Shown: piece by piece, positions 15,050-23,549 of the stretch
How the letters are laid out: each line of letters starts with the position of its first letter
Position numbering within the stretch: position 1 is the stretch's first letter
Source: Variovorax sp. OV700
Lineage (GTDB): Bacteria; Pseudomonadota; Gammaproteobacteria; Burkholderiales; Burkholderiaceae_C
Assembly: GCF_900099805.1 (NCBI RefSeq)
Contig: NZ_FNDR01000014.1
Span: 62,001 to 126,000, forward strand
Direction of reading: 5' to 3'
DNA: 64,000 nt
Notes under the pieces: generated by a model
Seen by the model: the letters and a program-made list of their open reading frames with translations, nothing else
The model's database searches: none
What the model was told of the DNA's origin: nothing
Made by a program: the position numbers and the translations under genes

Positions 15050-16249
15050 TCAGTTGCCTGTTATGCGGCGAGATTTCGACCACACCACCGCAAACAGCGC
15101 GGCCCCGAGCGCCAGGGCCGCAGCCGCCACCAGCAGCGGCAACTGGAACGACCCGGTTCGCTGGGCCAGCGGCGCGGCAAAAAGCGGCCCGATGATCTGC
15201 CCGACGCCATAGGAAGCGGTCGCGTAGCCGATCAGCCCGGCGGCGGCATTGCCCCGCAGCCGGCGCGCATCCCGCATCGCAAAAAGAGTGATGGCCGTGA
15301 ACGGCATGCCGAGCAGCAGGCTGCCAAGCGCAAAGCCGGCAATCGTGGGCCACGCCACCGACAGCAATACGCCCAGCGCCTGCAGCGCATACGCCGCCGC
15401 CAGCAACAGCCGGTTGTCCCAATGAAGGGGCGCGCGGGCGCCGATCAGCGCGCCCGGAATGATCGCCAGCCCGAAAAGCGGCCAGAAGAAGTCAGGCCAG
15501 GGCGAGCCCGGCAAAGCCTGGCGAGCGATCACGGGCAGGAAGGTCGCCGTGATGATGTAGCCGAAGCCGGCCAGGCCATAGAGCGCGACCAGCCATGCCG
15601 CGTCGCTGCGCGCCGAGGCCAATGCGGGTGTCCCGGCCGTGGCCACAGGTGCGGCCGTAGAAGCGGCGGCCGCGGGCAATTCGCCATCGTCGAACACCCG
15701 CCAGATCGCCGCCACCAGCACCACCGCCAGCACGCCGAGGCCAATCCACCCGGCTTCCGAGCCCCAGCGGCCCAGGGCGCCGCCAAGCAGACCCGTCATG
15801 GCAATGCCGATGCCAGGCCCCGTGTAGATCACGCCAGCCAGTGCCGGAGAATTGGTCTCGGCCAACCGGCGCAGGCCCCATCCCGACGCAAAGACGAATA
15901 CCCAGGCACTCATCACGCCGGCTGCCGCGCGCAGAACGCCCCAACTGGTGAAGCTGTGGAGCACGCCCATGCCGACCAGCAGCACGGCCGTTGCAGCCAG
16001 GCCGCCCCGCACCATGGTCTTGGCCTTGATGCCGATGGCAGCGCAGCTGACCGCGCCCAGAAAGTAACCGAGGTAATTGAGTGAGGCCAGCACGCCTCCG
16101 GCCTCGAGCTGCAGTTTTCCCTCGTGCAGCATGATCGGCAGCATGGGCGTGAAGGCGAAACGCCCCAGCCCCATGGCCACAGCCAAAGTGACCATGCAGG
16201 CCAGCGCCGCGCGCCAGGCCCCGCGACGGCCTTGTCCAATTCCCGACAT
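15050..16249 (-). CDS. MFS transporter, YbfB/YjiJ-like
   Basis: A 399-residue inner membrane protein with about 12 hydrophobic helices. The N-terminal half has the YbfB/YjiJ signature GLGRFAFTPMLPIMLHEG after helix 1 and LNYLGYFLGAVSCAAIG in helix 2. YIITATFLPVIARQALPGS opens the second half. Substrates of this MFS branch are undefined. I use the start MSGIGQGRR, because the longer open frame begins inside yejF sequence. It starts 19 bases after yejF on the same strand, so it may be co-transcribed with the peptide importer. The rimP leader hairpin follows. Confidence 0.88.
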   Translation of the reverse strand: MSGIGQGRRGAWRAALACMVTLAVAMGLGRFAFTPMLPIMLHEGKLQLEAGGVLASLNYLGYFLGAVSCAAIGIKAKTMVRGGLAATAVLLVGMGVLHSFTSWGVLRAAAGVMSAWVFVFASGWGLRRLAETNSPALAGVIYTGPGIGIAMTGLLGGALGRWGSEAGWIGLGVLAVVLVAAIWRVFDDGELPAAAASTAAPVATAGTPALASARSDAAWLVALYGLAGFGYIITATFLPVIARQALPGSPWPDFFWPLFGLAIIPGALIGARAPLHWDNRLLLAAAYALQALGVLLSVAWPTIAGFALGSLLLGMPFTAITLFAMRDARRLRGNAAAGLIGYATASYGVGQIIGPLFAAPLAQRTGSFQLPLLVAAAALALGAALFAVVWSKSRRITGN

Positions 16250-16268
16250 TGTTCTGGATCCCGTTGTT

Positions 16269-17894
16269 CTATTCCAGCAGCGCAGCGGCCACCAGCGTCT
16301 TTGTGTAGGGGTGCTCGGGCGCGTCGAGCACGCGCTCGACAAGGCCGGATTCGAGGATGTTGCCATCCTTCATCACGATCACCTGGTGCGCCATGGCGCG
16401 TATCACTTCGACGTCATGGGTGATGAGCAGGTAGCTCAGGCCCCGCTCGCGCTGCAGGCGTTGCAGCAGCCCTAGCACTTGCTTCTGGATCGTTACGTCC
16501 AGCGCGCTGGTGGGCTCATCGAGCACCAACAGTTGCGGATCGACGATGAGCGCGCGCGCAATTGCAAGGCGCTGGCGCTGCCCGCCCGAGAACTCGTGCG
16601 GGTAGCGGTCGAGCAGCGACGGGAACTGCGCCTCGCTCAAGCCGACGTCGGCCAGCGCCGCTAGTGCGCGTTCGCGGCGCTGTTCGGTGCTGAGCTCTGG
16701 CGCGTGCACGCGAAGCCCCTCGCCGACGATCTGCTCGACCGTCATGCGGGGCGAAAGCGAAGAAAACGGATCCTGGAAAACCACCTGCATGACCCGGCGC
16801 AAGGCCAGATCGGACCCTCGGTCGACCGCCCATCCCTTGCCATCGACTTTGAGCGCGCCACGATATTTCAGCAGCCCGAGCGCCGCCAGCGCCAGCGTCG
16901 ACTTGCCCGATCCGGATTCACCGACCACACCCAGTGTTTCACCGGGCGCAATGCGGAAGTCGGCGTTCTGCACCGCGATGAATTCGCCCTTGCGGAACCA
17001 GCCGGCAACGCCGGGCCGGGATACCGGATAGCTCACACGCAGGCCCGTGGCCTCGAGCAGCGGCCGTGCATCGGCGCCCGCGGCCACGGCGGCGACGTTG
17101 CGCTCCGGATGGCTGTCGATCAACTTGCGGGTGTAGGCATGTTGTGGCGCTTCGAACACCGTGGCCACCTCGCCCTGCTCGACGATGTGCCCGTCTTCCA
17201 TCACCGCGACGCGGTCGGCGAACCGGCGCACCAGGTTCAGGTCGTGGGTGATCAGCAGCACCGCCATGCCATGCTTGCGCTGCAGGTCGGCCAGCAGATC
17301 GAGGATCTGCGCGCGCACGGTCACGTCGAGCGCTGTGGTCGGCTCGTCGGCCAGCAGCAGGCGCGGCTTGCAGGCCAGCGCCATCGCGATCATCGCGCGC
17401 TGGCGCTGGCCACCCGAGAGCTGGTGCGGAAACGCCCTCGCCCGCCGCTCCGGCTCGGGAATGCCGGTGTCGGCAAGCAACTGGACGGCGGCGGCTTGCG
17501 CGTCGCGTGCCGAGAGCCCTTCGTGCAGTTCGAGCACCTCGGCAATCTGGTCGCCCACGCTGTAGAGCGCGTTGAGCGCGGTCATCGGCTCCTGGAAGAT
17601 CATTGCGATCTCCTTGCCGCGAATGCCGCGCAGTTCCCGCTCCGGGATCGACAGGAGGTCGCGCCCGTTCGAAGCCTGGGGGTCGAACAGCTTCGCGACA
17701 CCTGCGAGGTCGGCGTTCTGGGCCAGGCGCAGCAGCGCCAGCGCCGTGACGGTCTTGCCCGAGCCCGACTCGCCCACCAGGGCGAGCTTCTCGCCGGCGG
17801 CAATGTGGAAGTCGATGCCATGCACCACCTCCTTGCCGCCGAACGCGACGCGCAGGCCCTTGACGTCCAGCAGTGGCTGATGAGGGGTCGTCAT
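16269..17894 (-). CDS. yejF: duplicated ABC transporter ATPase, YejF-like
   Basis: A 541-residue protein with two complete ATP-binding cassettes. Cassette 1 has Walker A GESGSGKTVTAL, signature LSGGQRQRAMIAM and Walker B LLLADEPTTALD. Cassette 2 has GESGSGKSTLAL, FSGGQRQRLAIAR and LLVLDEPTSALD. Each is followed by the oligopeptide-family C-terminal region. It powers uptake of peptides by YejB/YejE; in E. coli this importer takes up microcin C. The ATG at 17894 follows a GTG at 17903 that overlaps the yejE stop as GTGA and could be the real start, adding three residues. Confidence 0.92.
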   Translation of the reverse strand: MTTPHQPLLDVKGLRVAFGGKEVVHGIDFHIAAGEKLALVGESGSGKTVTALALLRLAQNADLAGVAKLFDPQASNGRDLLSIPERELRGIRGKEIAMIFQEPMTALNALYSVGDQIAEVLELHEGLSARDAQAAAVQLLADTGIPEPERRARAFPHQLSGGQRQRAMIAMALACKPRLLLADEPTTALDVTVRAQILDLLADLQRKHGMAVLLITHDLNLVRRFADRVAVMEDGHIVEQGEVATVFEAPQHAYTRKLIDSHPERNVAAVAAGADARPLLEATGLRVSYPVSRPGVAGWFRKGEFIAVQNADFRIAPGETLGVVGESGSGKSTLALAALGLLKYRGALKVDGKGWAVDRGSDLALRRVMQVVFQDPFSSLSPRMTVEQIVGEGLRVHAPELSTEQRRERALAALADVGLSEAQFPSLLDRYPHEFSGGQRQRLAIARALIVDPQLLVLDEPTSALDVTIQKQVLGLLQRLQRERGLSYLLITHDVEVIRAMAHQVIVMKDGNILESGLVERVLDAPEHPYTKTLVAAALLE

Positions 17895-17899
17895 TGCGC

Positions 17900-18943
17900 T
17901 CACTTGTCGGCCTTTCGCGGATCGAGCGCATCGCGCAGCGCGTCGCCCATAAAGGTCAGGAGCATCAGCGTCACGACCAGCACGCCAAAGGTGGACAACG
18001 AGATCCACCAGGCATCGATGTTGGCCTTGCCCTGGCTCAGCAGTTCGCCGAGCGACGGCGTACCCGGCGGCACGCCAAGGCCCAGGAAGTCGAGCGACGT
18101 CAGCGCCAGGATGGCCGCGCTCATTCGGAAAGGCAGGAAGGTGACGACCGGCACCATGCTGTTGGGCAGGATGTGTCGCCACATGATCTGGAGATTGCCG
18201 ACGCCGAGTGCGCGCGCGGCGCGCACGTAGTCCATCTGGCGGTTGCGAAGGAATTCGGCGCGCACGTAGTCCGACAGGCCCATCCATCCGAAAAGGCTCA
18301 GCAAGATGAGCAGCAGCGCCACGCTGGGCGAGAAGATCGCGCTGAAGATGATCAGCAGGTAGAGCTCGGGCATGGAGCCCCAGATTTCGATGAAGCGCTG
18401 GAACGCGAGGTCGGTCTTGCCGCCGAAGAAGCCCTGCACAGCTCCCGTCACGATGCCCAGCACCACGCCGATGACCGTGAGCGCCAGTGCAAACAGCACG
18501 CTTACGCGAAAGCCGTAGATCAACTGCGCCAGCAGGTCGCGGCCGCGGTCGTCGGTGCCAAAAAAGTTGTCGCGCGATGGGGCCGACGGATTCGGCAACT
18601 TGGCAAAGTAATTGAGCGTCTGCGGGCCATAGGTGTTCGGCGCATAGATTGCCCAGTTCTTACCCGCCGTGATCCGCTCGCGGATGAACGGGTCGAGGTA
18701 GTCGGCCGGCGTCTCGAAGTCGCCGCCGAAGGTCTTTTCGGGATAGTCGCGCAGCACGGGGAAGTAGGTTTGTCCTTCGTAGTGCACGACGAGCGGCTTG
18801 TCGGTCGACAACACCTCCGCAAAAAGGCTGAGGACCACTAGCACCGTGAAGACGACGAGGCTCCAGAACCCGAGCGGATTCCGGCGAAAACGGCGCCAGG
18901 CGCGGCGCGCAGGGCTCAGCGAAACGGGCAGCGCGTCAGTCAA
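17900..18943 (-). CDS. yejE: ABC transporter permease, YejE-like
   Basis: A 347-residue inner membrane permease of the oligopeptide class. It has an N-terminal membrane helix after RRFRRNPLGFWSL, then a long periplasmic insert (about residues 45-130, including YEGQTYFPVLRDYPEKTFGGDF) that is typical of YejE. The FGTDDRGRDLLAQLIYG motif precedes the core, and four or five further helices carry the EAA loop (ARALGVGNLQIMWRHILPN). It overlaps yejB by 8 bases and touches yejF, indicating one operon. Confidence 0.93.
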   Translation of the reverse strand: MTDALPVSLSPARRAWRRFRRNPLGFWSLVVFTVLVVLSLFAEVLSTDKPLVVHYEGQTYFPVLRDYPEKTFGGDFETPADYLDPFIRERITAGKNWAIYAPNTYGPQTLNYFAKLPNPSAPSRDNFFGTDDRGRDLLAQLIYGFRVSVLFALALTVIGVVLGIVTGAVQGFFGGKTDLAFQRFIEIWGSMPELYLLIIFSAIFSPSVALLLILLSLFGWMGLSDYVRAEFLRNRQMDYVRAARALGVGNLQIMWRHILPNSMVPVVTFLPFRMSAAILALTSLDFLGLGVPPGTPSLGELLSQGKANIDAWWISLSTFGVLVVTLMLLTFMGDALRDALDPRKADK

Positions 18944-19970
18944 ATTTCACCCTCGGGTCGACCCAGACGTAGCAGAGGTCGGAAATGAGCTTGGTCAAGA
19001 GGCCGATCAGCGTGAACAGATACAGCGTGCCCAGCACCACGGGATAGTCTCGCCGGATCACGCTTTCGTAGCTCAAGAGACCCAGCCCATCGAGCGAGAA
19101 CAGCGTCTCGATCAACAGCGATCCCGTGAAGAAAGCACCGATGAAGGCCGCCGGAAATCCCGTGATGATCGGGATCAAGGCGTTGCGGAACACGTGCTTC
19201 CAAAGCACTTGCCGCTCGGCGAGCCCCTTGGCGCGCGCCGTCAGCACGTATTGCTTGCGGATTTCCTCCAGGAACGAATTCTTCGTGAGCATGGCCGTCA
19301 CGGCAAAGCTGCCGAGCACCATGGCGGTCACGGGCAGCGCAATGTGCCAGAGATAGTCGACGATCTTTGCGCCCCAGCCAAGGGTTTCCCAGTTGGGCGA
19401 AGTCAGCCCGCGCAGCGGAAACCACTGCAGTTGGCCACCGAAGATCACGAGCAGCGCCACCCCCAGCACAAAACCAGGTATCGCATAGCCGACCAGCACG
19501 ATGAGCGTGGTCACGAAGTCGAAGCGTGAACCCGCGCGAACGGCCTTCGCCACGCCGAGCGGCACCGCGATCAGGTAGCTGATGAAGAAGGTCCAGAGGC
19601 CCAGGCTGATCGACACCGGCAGCTTTTCCTTGACCAGGTCCCACACTGCCTTGCGCTGGTAGAAGCTCTGGCCCAGGTCGAGTTTTGCGAAGGACTTGAG
19701 CATCTGCCAGAAGCGCTCGTGCGCCGGCTTGTCGAAACCATAGAGCGCCTTGATCTCCGCGATGCGTTCCGGCGCCAGCCCCTGCCGCCCGCGATAGCCG
19801 GCCCCGCTGCTCGCAGCGCGCTCGCCACCGGAATCGCGGCCCTGCAGCTGGGACACCATCTGCTCGACCGGCCCGCCGGGCACGAACTGGATGACCACGA
19901 AGGTCAGCAGCAGCACGCCGAGCAGCGTGGGCACCATCAGGAGCAGGCGTTTAAGGATGTAGCTGGCCAT
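18936..19970 (-). CDS. yejB: ABC transporter permease, YejB-like
   Basis: A 344-residue permease with the DppB-type N-terminus (YILKRLLLMVPTLLGVLLLTF, VIQFVPGGPVEQM). A polar loop carrying an RGRQGL segment follows, then five or six helices with the EAA loop (ARAKGLAERQVLWKHVFRNAL). It pairs with YejE to form the membrane channel. It lies 15 bases after yejA on the same strand. Confidence 0.93.
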   Translation of the reverse strand: MASYILKRLLLMVPTLLGVLLLTFVVIQFVPGGPVEQMVSQLQGRDSGGERAASSGAGYRGRQGLAPERIAEIKALYGFDKPAHERFWQMLKSFAKLDLGQSFYQRKAVWDLVKEKLPVSISLGLWTFFISYLIAVPLGVAKAVRAGSRFDFVTTLIVLVGYAIPGFVLGVALLVIFGGQLQWFPLRGLTSPNWETLGWGAKIVDYLWHIALPVTAMVLGSFAVTAMLTKNSFLEEIRKQYVLTARAKGLAERQVLWKHVFRNALIPIITGFPAAFIGAFFTGSLLIETLFSLDGLGLLSYESVIRRDYPVVLGTLYLFTLIGLLTKLISDLCYVWVDPRVKFD

Positions 19971-19985
19971 GGCGTGCGCGATTTT

Positions 19986-21782
19986 CTATTTGTTCGTGGG
20001 CGACGCCCACCAGGTGGTCATCGCCCAAGCGTCGGCCTGGTAATACGGGGGAACGACATCGGGCAGTACGACAGGCCGCGGCCGGTAGCCGACCAGGAAG
20101 GCGCTCCCGTAGTACTGCGGAATCGAGTAGTAGCCGTGCGATAGCACGCGATCGAGCGCGCGCACCGCCGTGCGCAGTTCGGACCTGGTTGTGGCACTGA
20201 GCACCTTCTGCACCAGCGCGTCGACGGCCGGATCGGCAATGCCCCAGATGTTGGAGGAGCCATGGGTCTCGGCCGCCTTGGACCCGAAGAAGTCGAGCAA
20301 CTCGCCTCCGGGCGCGGTACTGCCCGACAAGCGCAAGCTGGTCATCTCGAAGTCGAAATTGTCCATGCGCTGCTGCGACAGCGAGAAATCGACGGTGCGA
20401 AAGCGCATCTCGATGCCAAGCTTCTGCAGCGCGCTCTGGAACGGCGTGGCAACCCGGATGAGCGAGGGCTGGTCGTTCAGGAACTCGATGGTGAACGGCT
20501 CGTTCTTGGCGTTGCGCAGCGCGCCATCGCGGTAGGTCCAGCCCGCCTCGGCCAGCAACGCCCTTGCACGGCGCAGATTCTCGCGCAGGCTTCCTGGCGG
20601 TGCGGTGCTCGGCGAGACCACGGCCGGTCCGAAGACTTCGGGGCGCAGCTTGTCGCGCAGCGGTTCGAGCAGCGCCAGCTCGTCGGGTTTTGGCAAGCCT
20701 TCGGCGTGAAACTCGCTGTTGGGAAAATAACCCTGCACGCGCGTGTAGAGCCCGTAGAACAGCTGGCGGTTGAGCCATTCGAAATCCATTGCCAGCCCGA
20801 CGGCCTGGCGCACCCGGACATCCTTGAATTTGTCCTTGCGAAGGTTGAATACGTAGCCCTGGAAATCGCCGGGGTTTCGGGTTTCGAAGGCGCGCTTCAC
20901 GAGTTCGCCGCTCTCGAATTGCTTGCCCTTGTATTGGCGCGCCCAGTTGCGCGAAGTGAATTCGCGCATGAAGTCAAATTCACCGGCCTTGAGCCCCTCG
21001 AAGCGGGAGGTGTCGTCCAGGTAGTTCTTGAAGGAGACCCGGTCGAAATTGAACTGCCCCCGGCGCACCGGCAGCTCGGCGCCCCAATAGCGCGGGTCTC
21101 GCACATAGGTGATGTCGCGGCCCAGCCGCGCGCTCGCGGGCTTGTAGGGGCCGGAGGCAATCGGCACCTCGCTGATGATCTGGTCGAAAGGCTTGCCGCC
21201 GCCCCAGGCGCGGCTGAACACCGCCATGCCGCCGACCACCAAAGGCAGCTCCGGATTGGGCCTTGCGAACTCGAAGCGCACGGTGCGTTCGTCGAGTGCG
21301 CGCACGCCCTTCACCTCGGCATAGATCGTTCGGAACTGGGGCGCTGCCAGCTTGCTGTTGAGCGTTTCGAAGGAATACACCACGTCGGCAGCCAGCACCG
21401 GCGAGCCGTCGTTGAAGCGCGCCTTGGGATTGAGCCGGAATGTGGCGGAAAGCTTGTCGGCTGGCACCTCGACGTCTTCCGCCAGCAGGCCATAGGCTGT
21501 GGTCGGCTCCTCCGAATTGCCTGCGAGCAGGCTTTCGAACACCAGCACGCCCTGTCCATAGGGCGCCGTGCCCTTCAAGGTGAAGGGGTTGAACTTGTCG
21601 AAGTTGGTGGGCCGGGTCGGCGGGACCATGCGTATCTCGCCGCCCTTGGGCGCATTCGGGTTCACGTAGCTGAAATGGGTGAAGCCGGGCGGATACTTGA
21701 CGTCGCCGAACTGCGCATAGGCATGGGCGGCCCATGAAGGAGCCGCCCAGAGCATCAGGAGAAAAAGCAGCCAAGCCCGCAT
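19986..21782 (-). CDS. yejA: extracellular peptide-binding protein, YejA-like
   Basis: A 598-residue periplasmic solute-binding protein of SBP family 5. The signal peptide is MRAWLLFLLMLWAAPSWA. The mature part shows the YejA-type FGDVKYPPGFTHFSYVNP and PKGGEIR, the DKFNPFTLKG region and the family-5 motif near AFETRNPGDFQGYVFNLRK. It captures peptides for YejBEF. I use the start directly before the signal peptide. An upstream in-frame ATG at 21821 has a better GGAAAG site but overlaps the fabI start on the other strand and adds 13 polar residues. Confidence 0.9.
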   Translation of the reverse strand: MRAWLLFLLMLWAAPSWAAHAYAQFGDVKYPPGFTHFSYVNPNAPKGGEIRMVPPTRPTNFDKFNPFTLKGTAPYGQGVLVFESLLAGNSEEPTTAYGLLAEDVEVPADKLSATFRLNPKARFNDGSPVLAADVVYSFETLNSKLAAPQFRTIYAEVKGVRALDERTVRFEFARPNPELPLVVGGMAVFSRAWGGGKPFDQIISEVPIASGPYKPASARLGRDITYVRDPRYWGAELPVRRGQFNFDRVSFKNYLDDTSRFEGLKAGEFDFMREFTSRNWARQYKGKQFESGELVKRAFETRNPGDFQGYVFNLRKDKFKDVRVRQAVGLAMDFEWLNRQLFYGLYTRVQGYFPNSEFHAEGLPKPDELALLEPLRDKLRPEVFGPAVVSPSTAPPGSLRENLRRARALLAEAGWTYRDGALRNAKNEPFTIEFLNDQPSLIRVATPFQSALQKLGIEMRFRTVDFSLSQQRMDNFDFEMTSLRLSGSTAPGGELLDFFGSKAAETHGSSNIWGIADPAVDALVQKVLSATTRSELRTAVRALDRVLSHGYYSIPQYYGSAFLVGYRPRPVVLPDVVPPYYQADAWAMTTWWASPTNK

Positions 21783-21819
21783 GCGAGAATTCTGCCCAAG
21801 ATTTTCACGAGGCAACTTC

Positions 21820-22602
21820 ATGGGCTTTCTTTCCGGCAAAAAACTGTTGATCACCGGCGTGTTGAGCAATCGCTCCATCGCCTATGGCATTGCCAAGGCA
21901 TGTCACGAACAAGGCGCCGAGCTTGCTTTCAGCTACGTCGGCGAGCGATTCAAGGACCGTATCACCGAATTCGCCGCAGACTTCGACTCCAAGCTCATTT
22001 TCGACTGCGACGTGGGCGACGATGCGCAGATCGACAAGCTCTTCGCCGATCTGGCGCAGACCTGGCCCAAGTTCGACGGCTTCGTGCACAGCATCGGGTT
22101 CGCGCCGCGCGAGGCCATCGCAGGCGACTTTCTCGAAGGACTGTCGCGCGAAGGCTTCAAGATTGCGCACGACATCAGTGCCTACAGCTTCCCGGCCATG
22201 GCCAAGGCCGCCCTGCCCTACCTCAACGACAAGGCCGCGCTGCTGACGCTGACTTACTTGGGCGCTGAACGCGCACTGCCCAACTACAACACCATGGGCT
22301 TGGCCAAGGCATCGCTCGAGGCTTCGGTGCGCTACACCGCGGCATCGCTCGGCCCCAAGGGCATGCGCGTCAACGGCATCAGCGCCGGGCCGATCAAGAC
22401 GCTGGCGGCCAGCGGCATCAAGGGTTTCGGCAAGATGCTGTCCGCCGTGGCCGAGGCCTCGCCCATCCGCCGCAATGTGACCATCGAGGAAGTCGGCAAC
22501 GTGGCTGCCTTTCTGCTGAGCGACCTCGCCAGCGGCGTGAGCGCCGAGATCACCTACGTGGACGGCGGCTTCAGCAACGTCGTCGCGGGAATGGGCGAAT
22601 AA
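21820..22602 (+). CDS. fabI: enoyl-[acyl-carrier-protein] reductase (NADH) FabI
   Basis: A 260-residue short-chain reductase that performs the last reduction of fatty acid elongation and is the triclosan target. It starts MGFLSGKKLLITGVLSNRSI, the FabI nucleotide-binding loop (GxxxNxSI) rather than the usual GxxxGxG. The catalytic pair is in TYLGAERALPNYNTMGLAK (Tyr-x6-Lys), followed by the GPIKTLAASGI substrate-loop region. An upstream ATG at 21781 in the same frame is less likely than the one preceded by ACGAGG. It is divergent from yejA with only 37 bases between chosen starts. Confidence 0.97.
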   Translation: MGFLSGKKLLITGVLSNRSIAYGIAKACHEQGAELAFSYVGERFKDRITEFAADFDSKLIFDCDVGDDAQIDKLFADLAQTWPKFDGFVHSIGFAPREAIAGDFLEGLSREGFKIAHDISAYSFPAMAKAALPYLNDKAALLTLTYLGAERALPNYNTMGLAKASLEASVRYTAASLGPKGMRVNGISAGPIKTLAASGIKGFGKMLSAVAEASPIRRNVTIEEVGNVAAFLLSDLASGVSAEITYVDGGFSNVVAGMGE

Positions 22603-22660
22603 AGGCTCGTTCCTGCAACTTCCGCAGAACATTGCGTCTTTATCGATTGGCAGTGGCGCC

Positions 22661-23512
22661 TTGCTGACCCGACGTTCCCTCCTGCTTGCCGGGCTCGGTG
22701 CGCTGGCGGCCCGCGTGGCCGTCGCGCGCGAAGCCGCGCCGGCACTGATGCTGGCTGAGGTCTACCGCCCGGGCATGTCGCTGGCGGACTACTGGGTCAG
22801 CGAAAAGTACGACGGGGTGCGCGGCTACTGGGACGGCCAGCAGCTCTGGACGCGTGGCGGGGAGCCGGTGGTGGCGCCCGCCTGGTTCACGGCAAAGTTG
22901 CCCAAGCAGCCGCTCGATGGCGAGCTGTGGGCCGGCCGGGGCCAGTTTGCGCACGCCGTTTCCACCGTGCGCAGCCAGACGCCCAACGACACCGCCTGGC
23001 ACAGCATGCGGTTCATGGTGTTCGATCTGCCGTCTCAGGGCGGCGATTTCACGGCGCGGCTCGCTGCCTTGCGCAAACTGCTGCCGATCACCGATGCGCC
23101 GTGGATCGTGCCCGTGCCTCAAGAGCGCGCCACCACGCATCCCGAGTTGCAGGCGCTGCTCGACAAGACCGTGAAGATGGGCGGCGAAGGCCTGATGCTG
23201 CACCGGGGCGGTTCGCTCTATCGTGCCGAACGCAACAGCGACCTGCTCAAGGTCAAGCTCCACGACGACGCCGAGGCCCGGGTGGTCGGGCACGTTCCGG
23301 GCAAGGGCCGGCACGGTGGCCGGCTGGGTGCGCTGCTGGTCGAAACGGCCGAGGGCAAGCGCTTCAAGCTCGGCACCGGACTCACCGACGCCGAGCGCGA
23401 GAACCCGCCCGCCATCGGGCGCTGGGTGACCTACCGCTTCAACGGCACCAACCCCGGCGGCTTGCCGAGGTTCGCCCGCTTCATGCGGGAGCGCATCGAC
23501 CTGCCCTCCTGA
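22661..23512 (+). CDS. ligE: exported ATP-dependent DNA ligase, LigE type
   Basis: A 283-residue minimal ATP-dependent DNA ligase. Motif I is SEKYDGVRGYWDG (Lys at about residue 48 is adenylated), motif III LDGELW, motif IV EGLMLH and motif V LLKVKLHDD. A compact OB-fold follows (about residues 205-283). The start is TTG, since no in-frame ATG or GTG lies upstream. The first 22 residues form an export signal with a twin-arginine-like TRRSLLLAG. Periplasmic LigE enzymes are known from Neisseria and Haemophilus and have been linked to DNA handling outside the cytoplasm. The gene follows fabI by 58 bases. Confidence 0.9.
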   Translation: MLTRRSLLLAGLGALAARVAVAREAAPALMLAEVYRPGMSLADYWVSEKYDGVRGYWDGQQLWTRGGEPVVAPAWFTAKLPKQPLDGELWAGRGQFAHAVSTVRSQTPNDTAWHSMRFMVFDLPSQGGDFTARLAALRKLLPITDAPWIVPVPQERATTHPELQALLDKTVKMGGEGLMLHRGGSLYRAERNSDLLKVKLHDDAEARVVGHVPGKGRHGGRLGALLVETAEGKRFKLGTGLTDAERENPPAIGRWVTYRFNGTNPGGLPRFARFMRERIDLPS

Positions 23513-23517
23513 CGCAC

Positions 23518-23536
23518 TGCGCGCCCACGGCGCGCA
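23518..23536. terminator. hairpin between convergent ligE and decarboxylase genes
   Basis: A perfect 7-bp inverted repeat, TGCGCGC/GCGCGCA, with a 5-base loop in the 37-base convergent spacer. There is no T-tract directly after it on either strand, so termination there would be weak or Rho-assisted. The call is by position. Confidence 0.4.
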
Positions 23537-23549
23537 CTCGCTTACCTGT

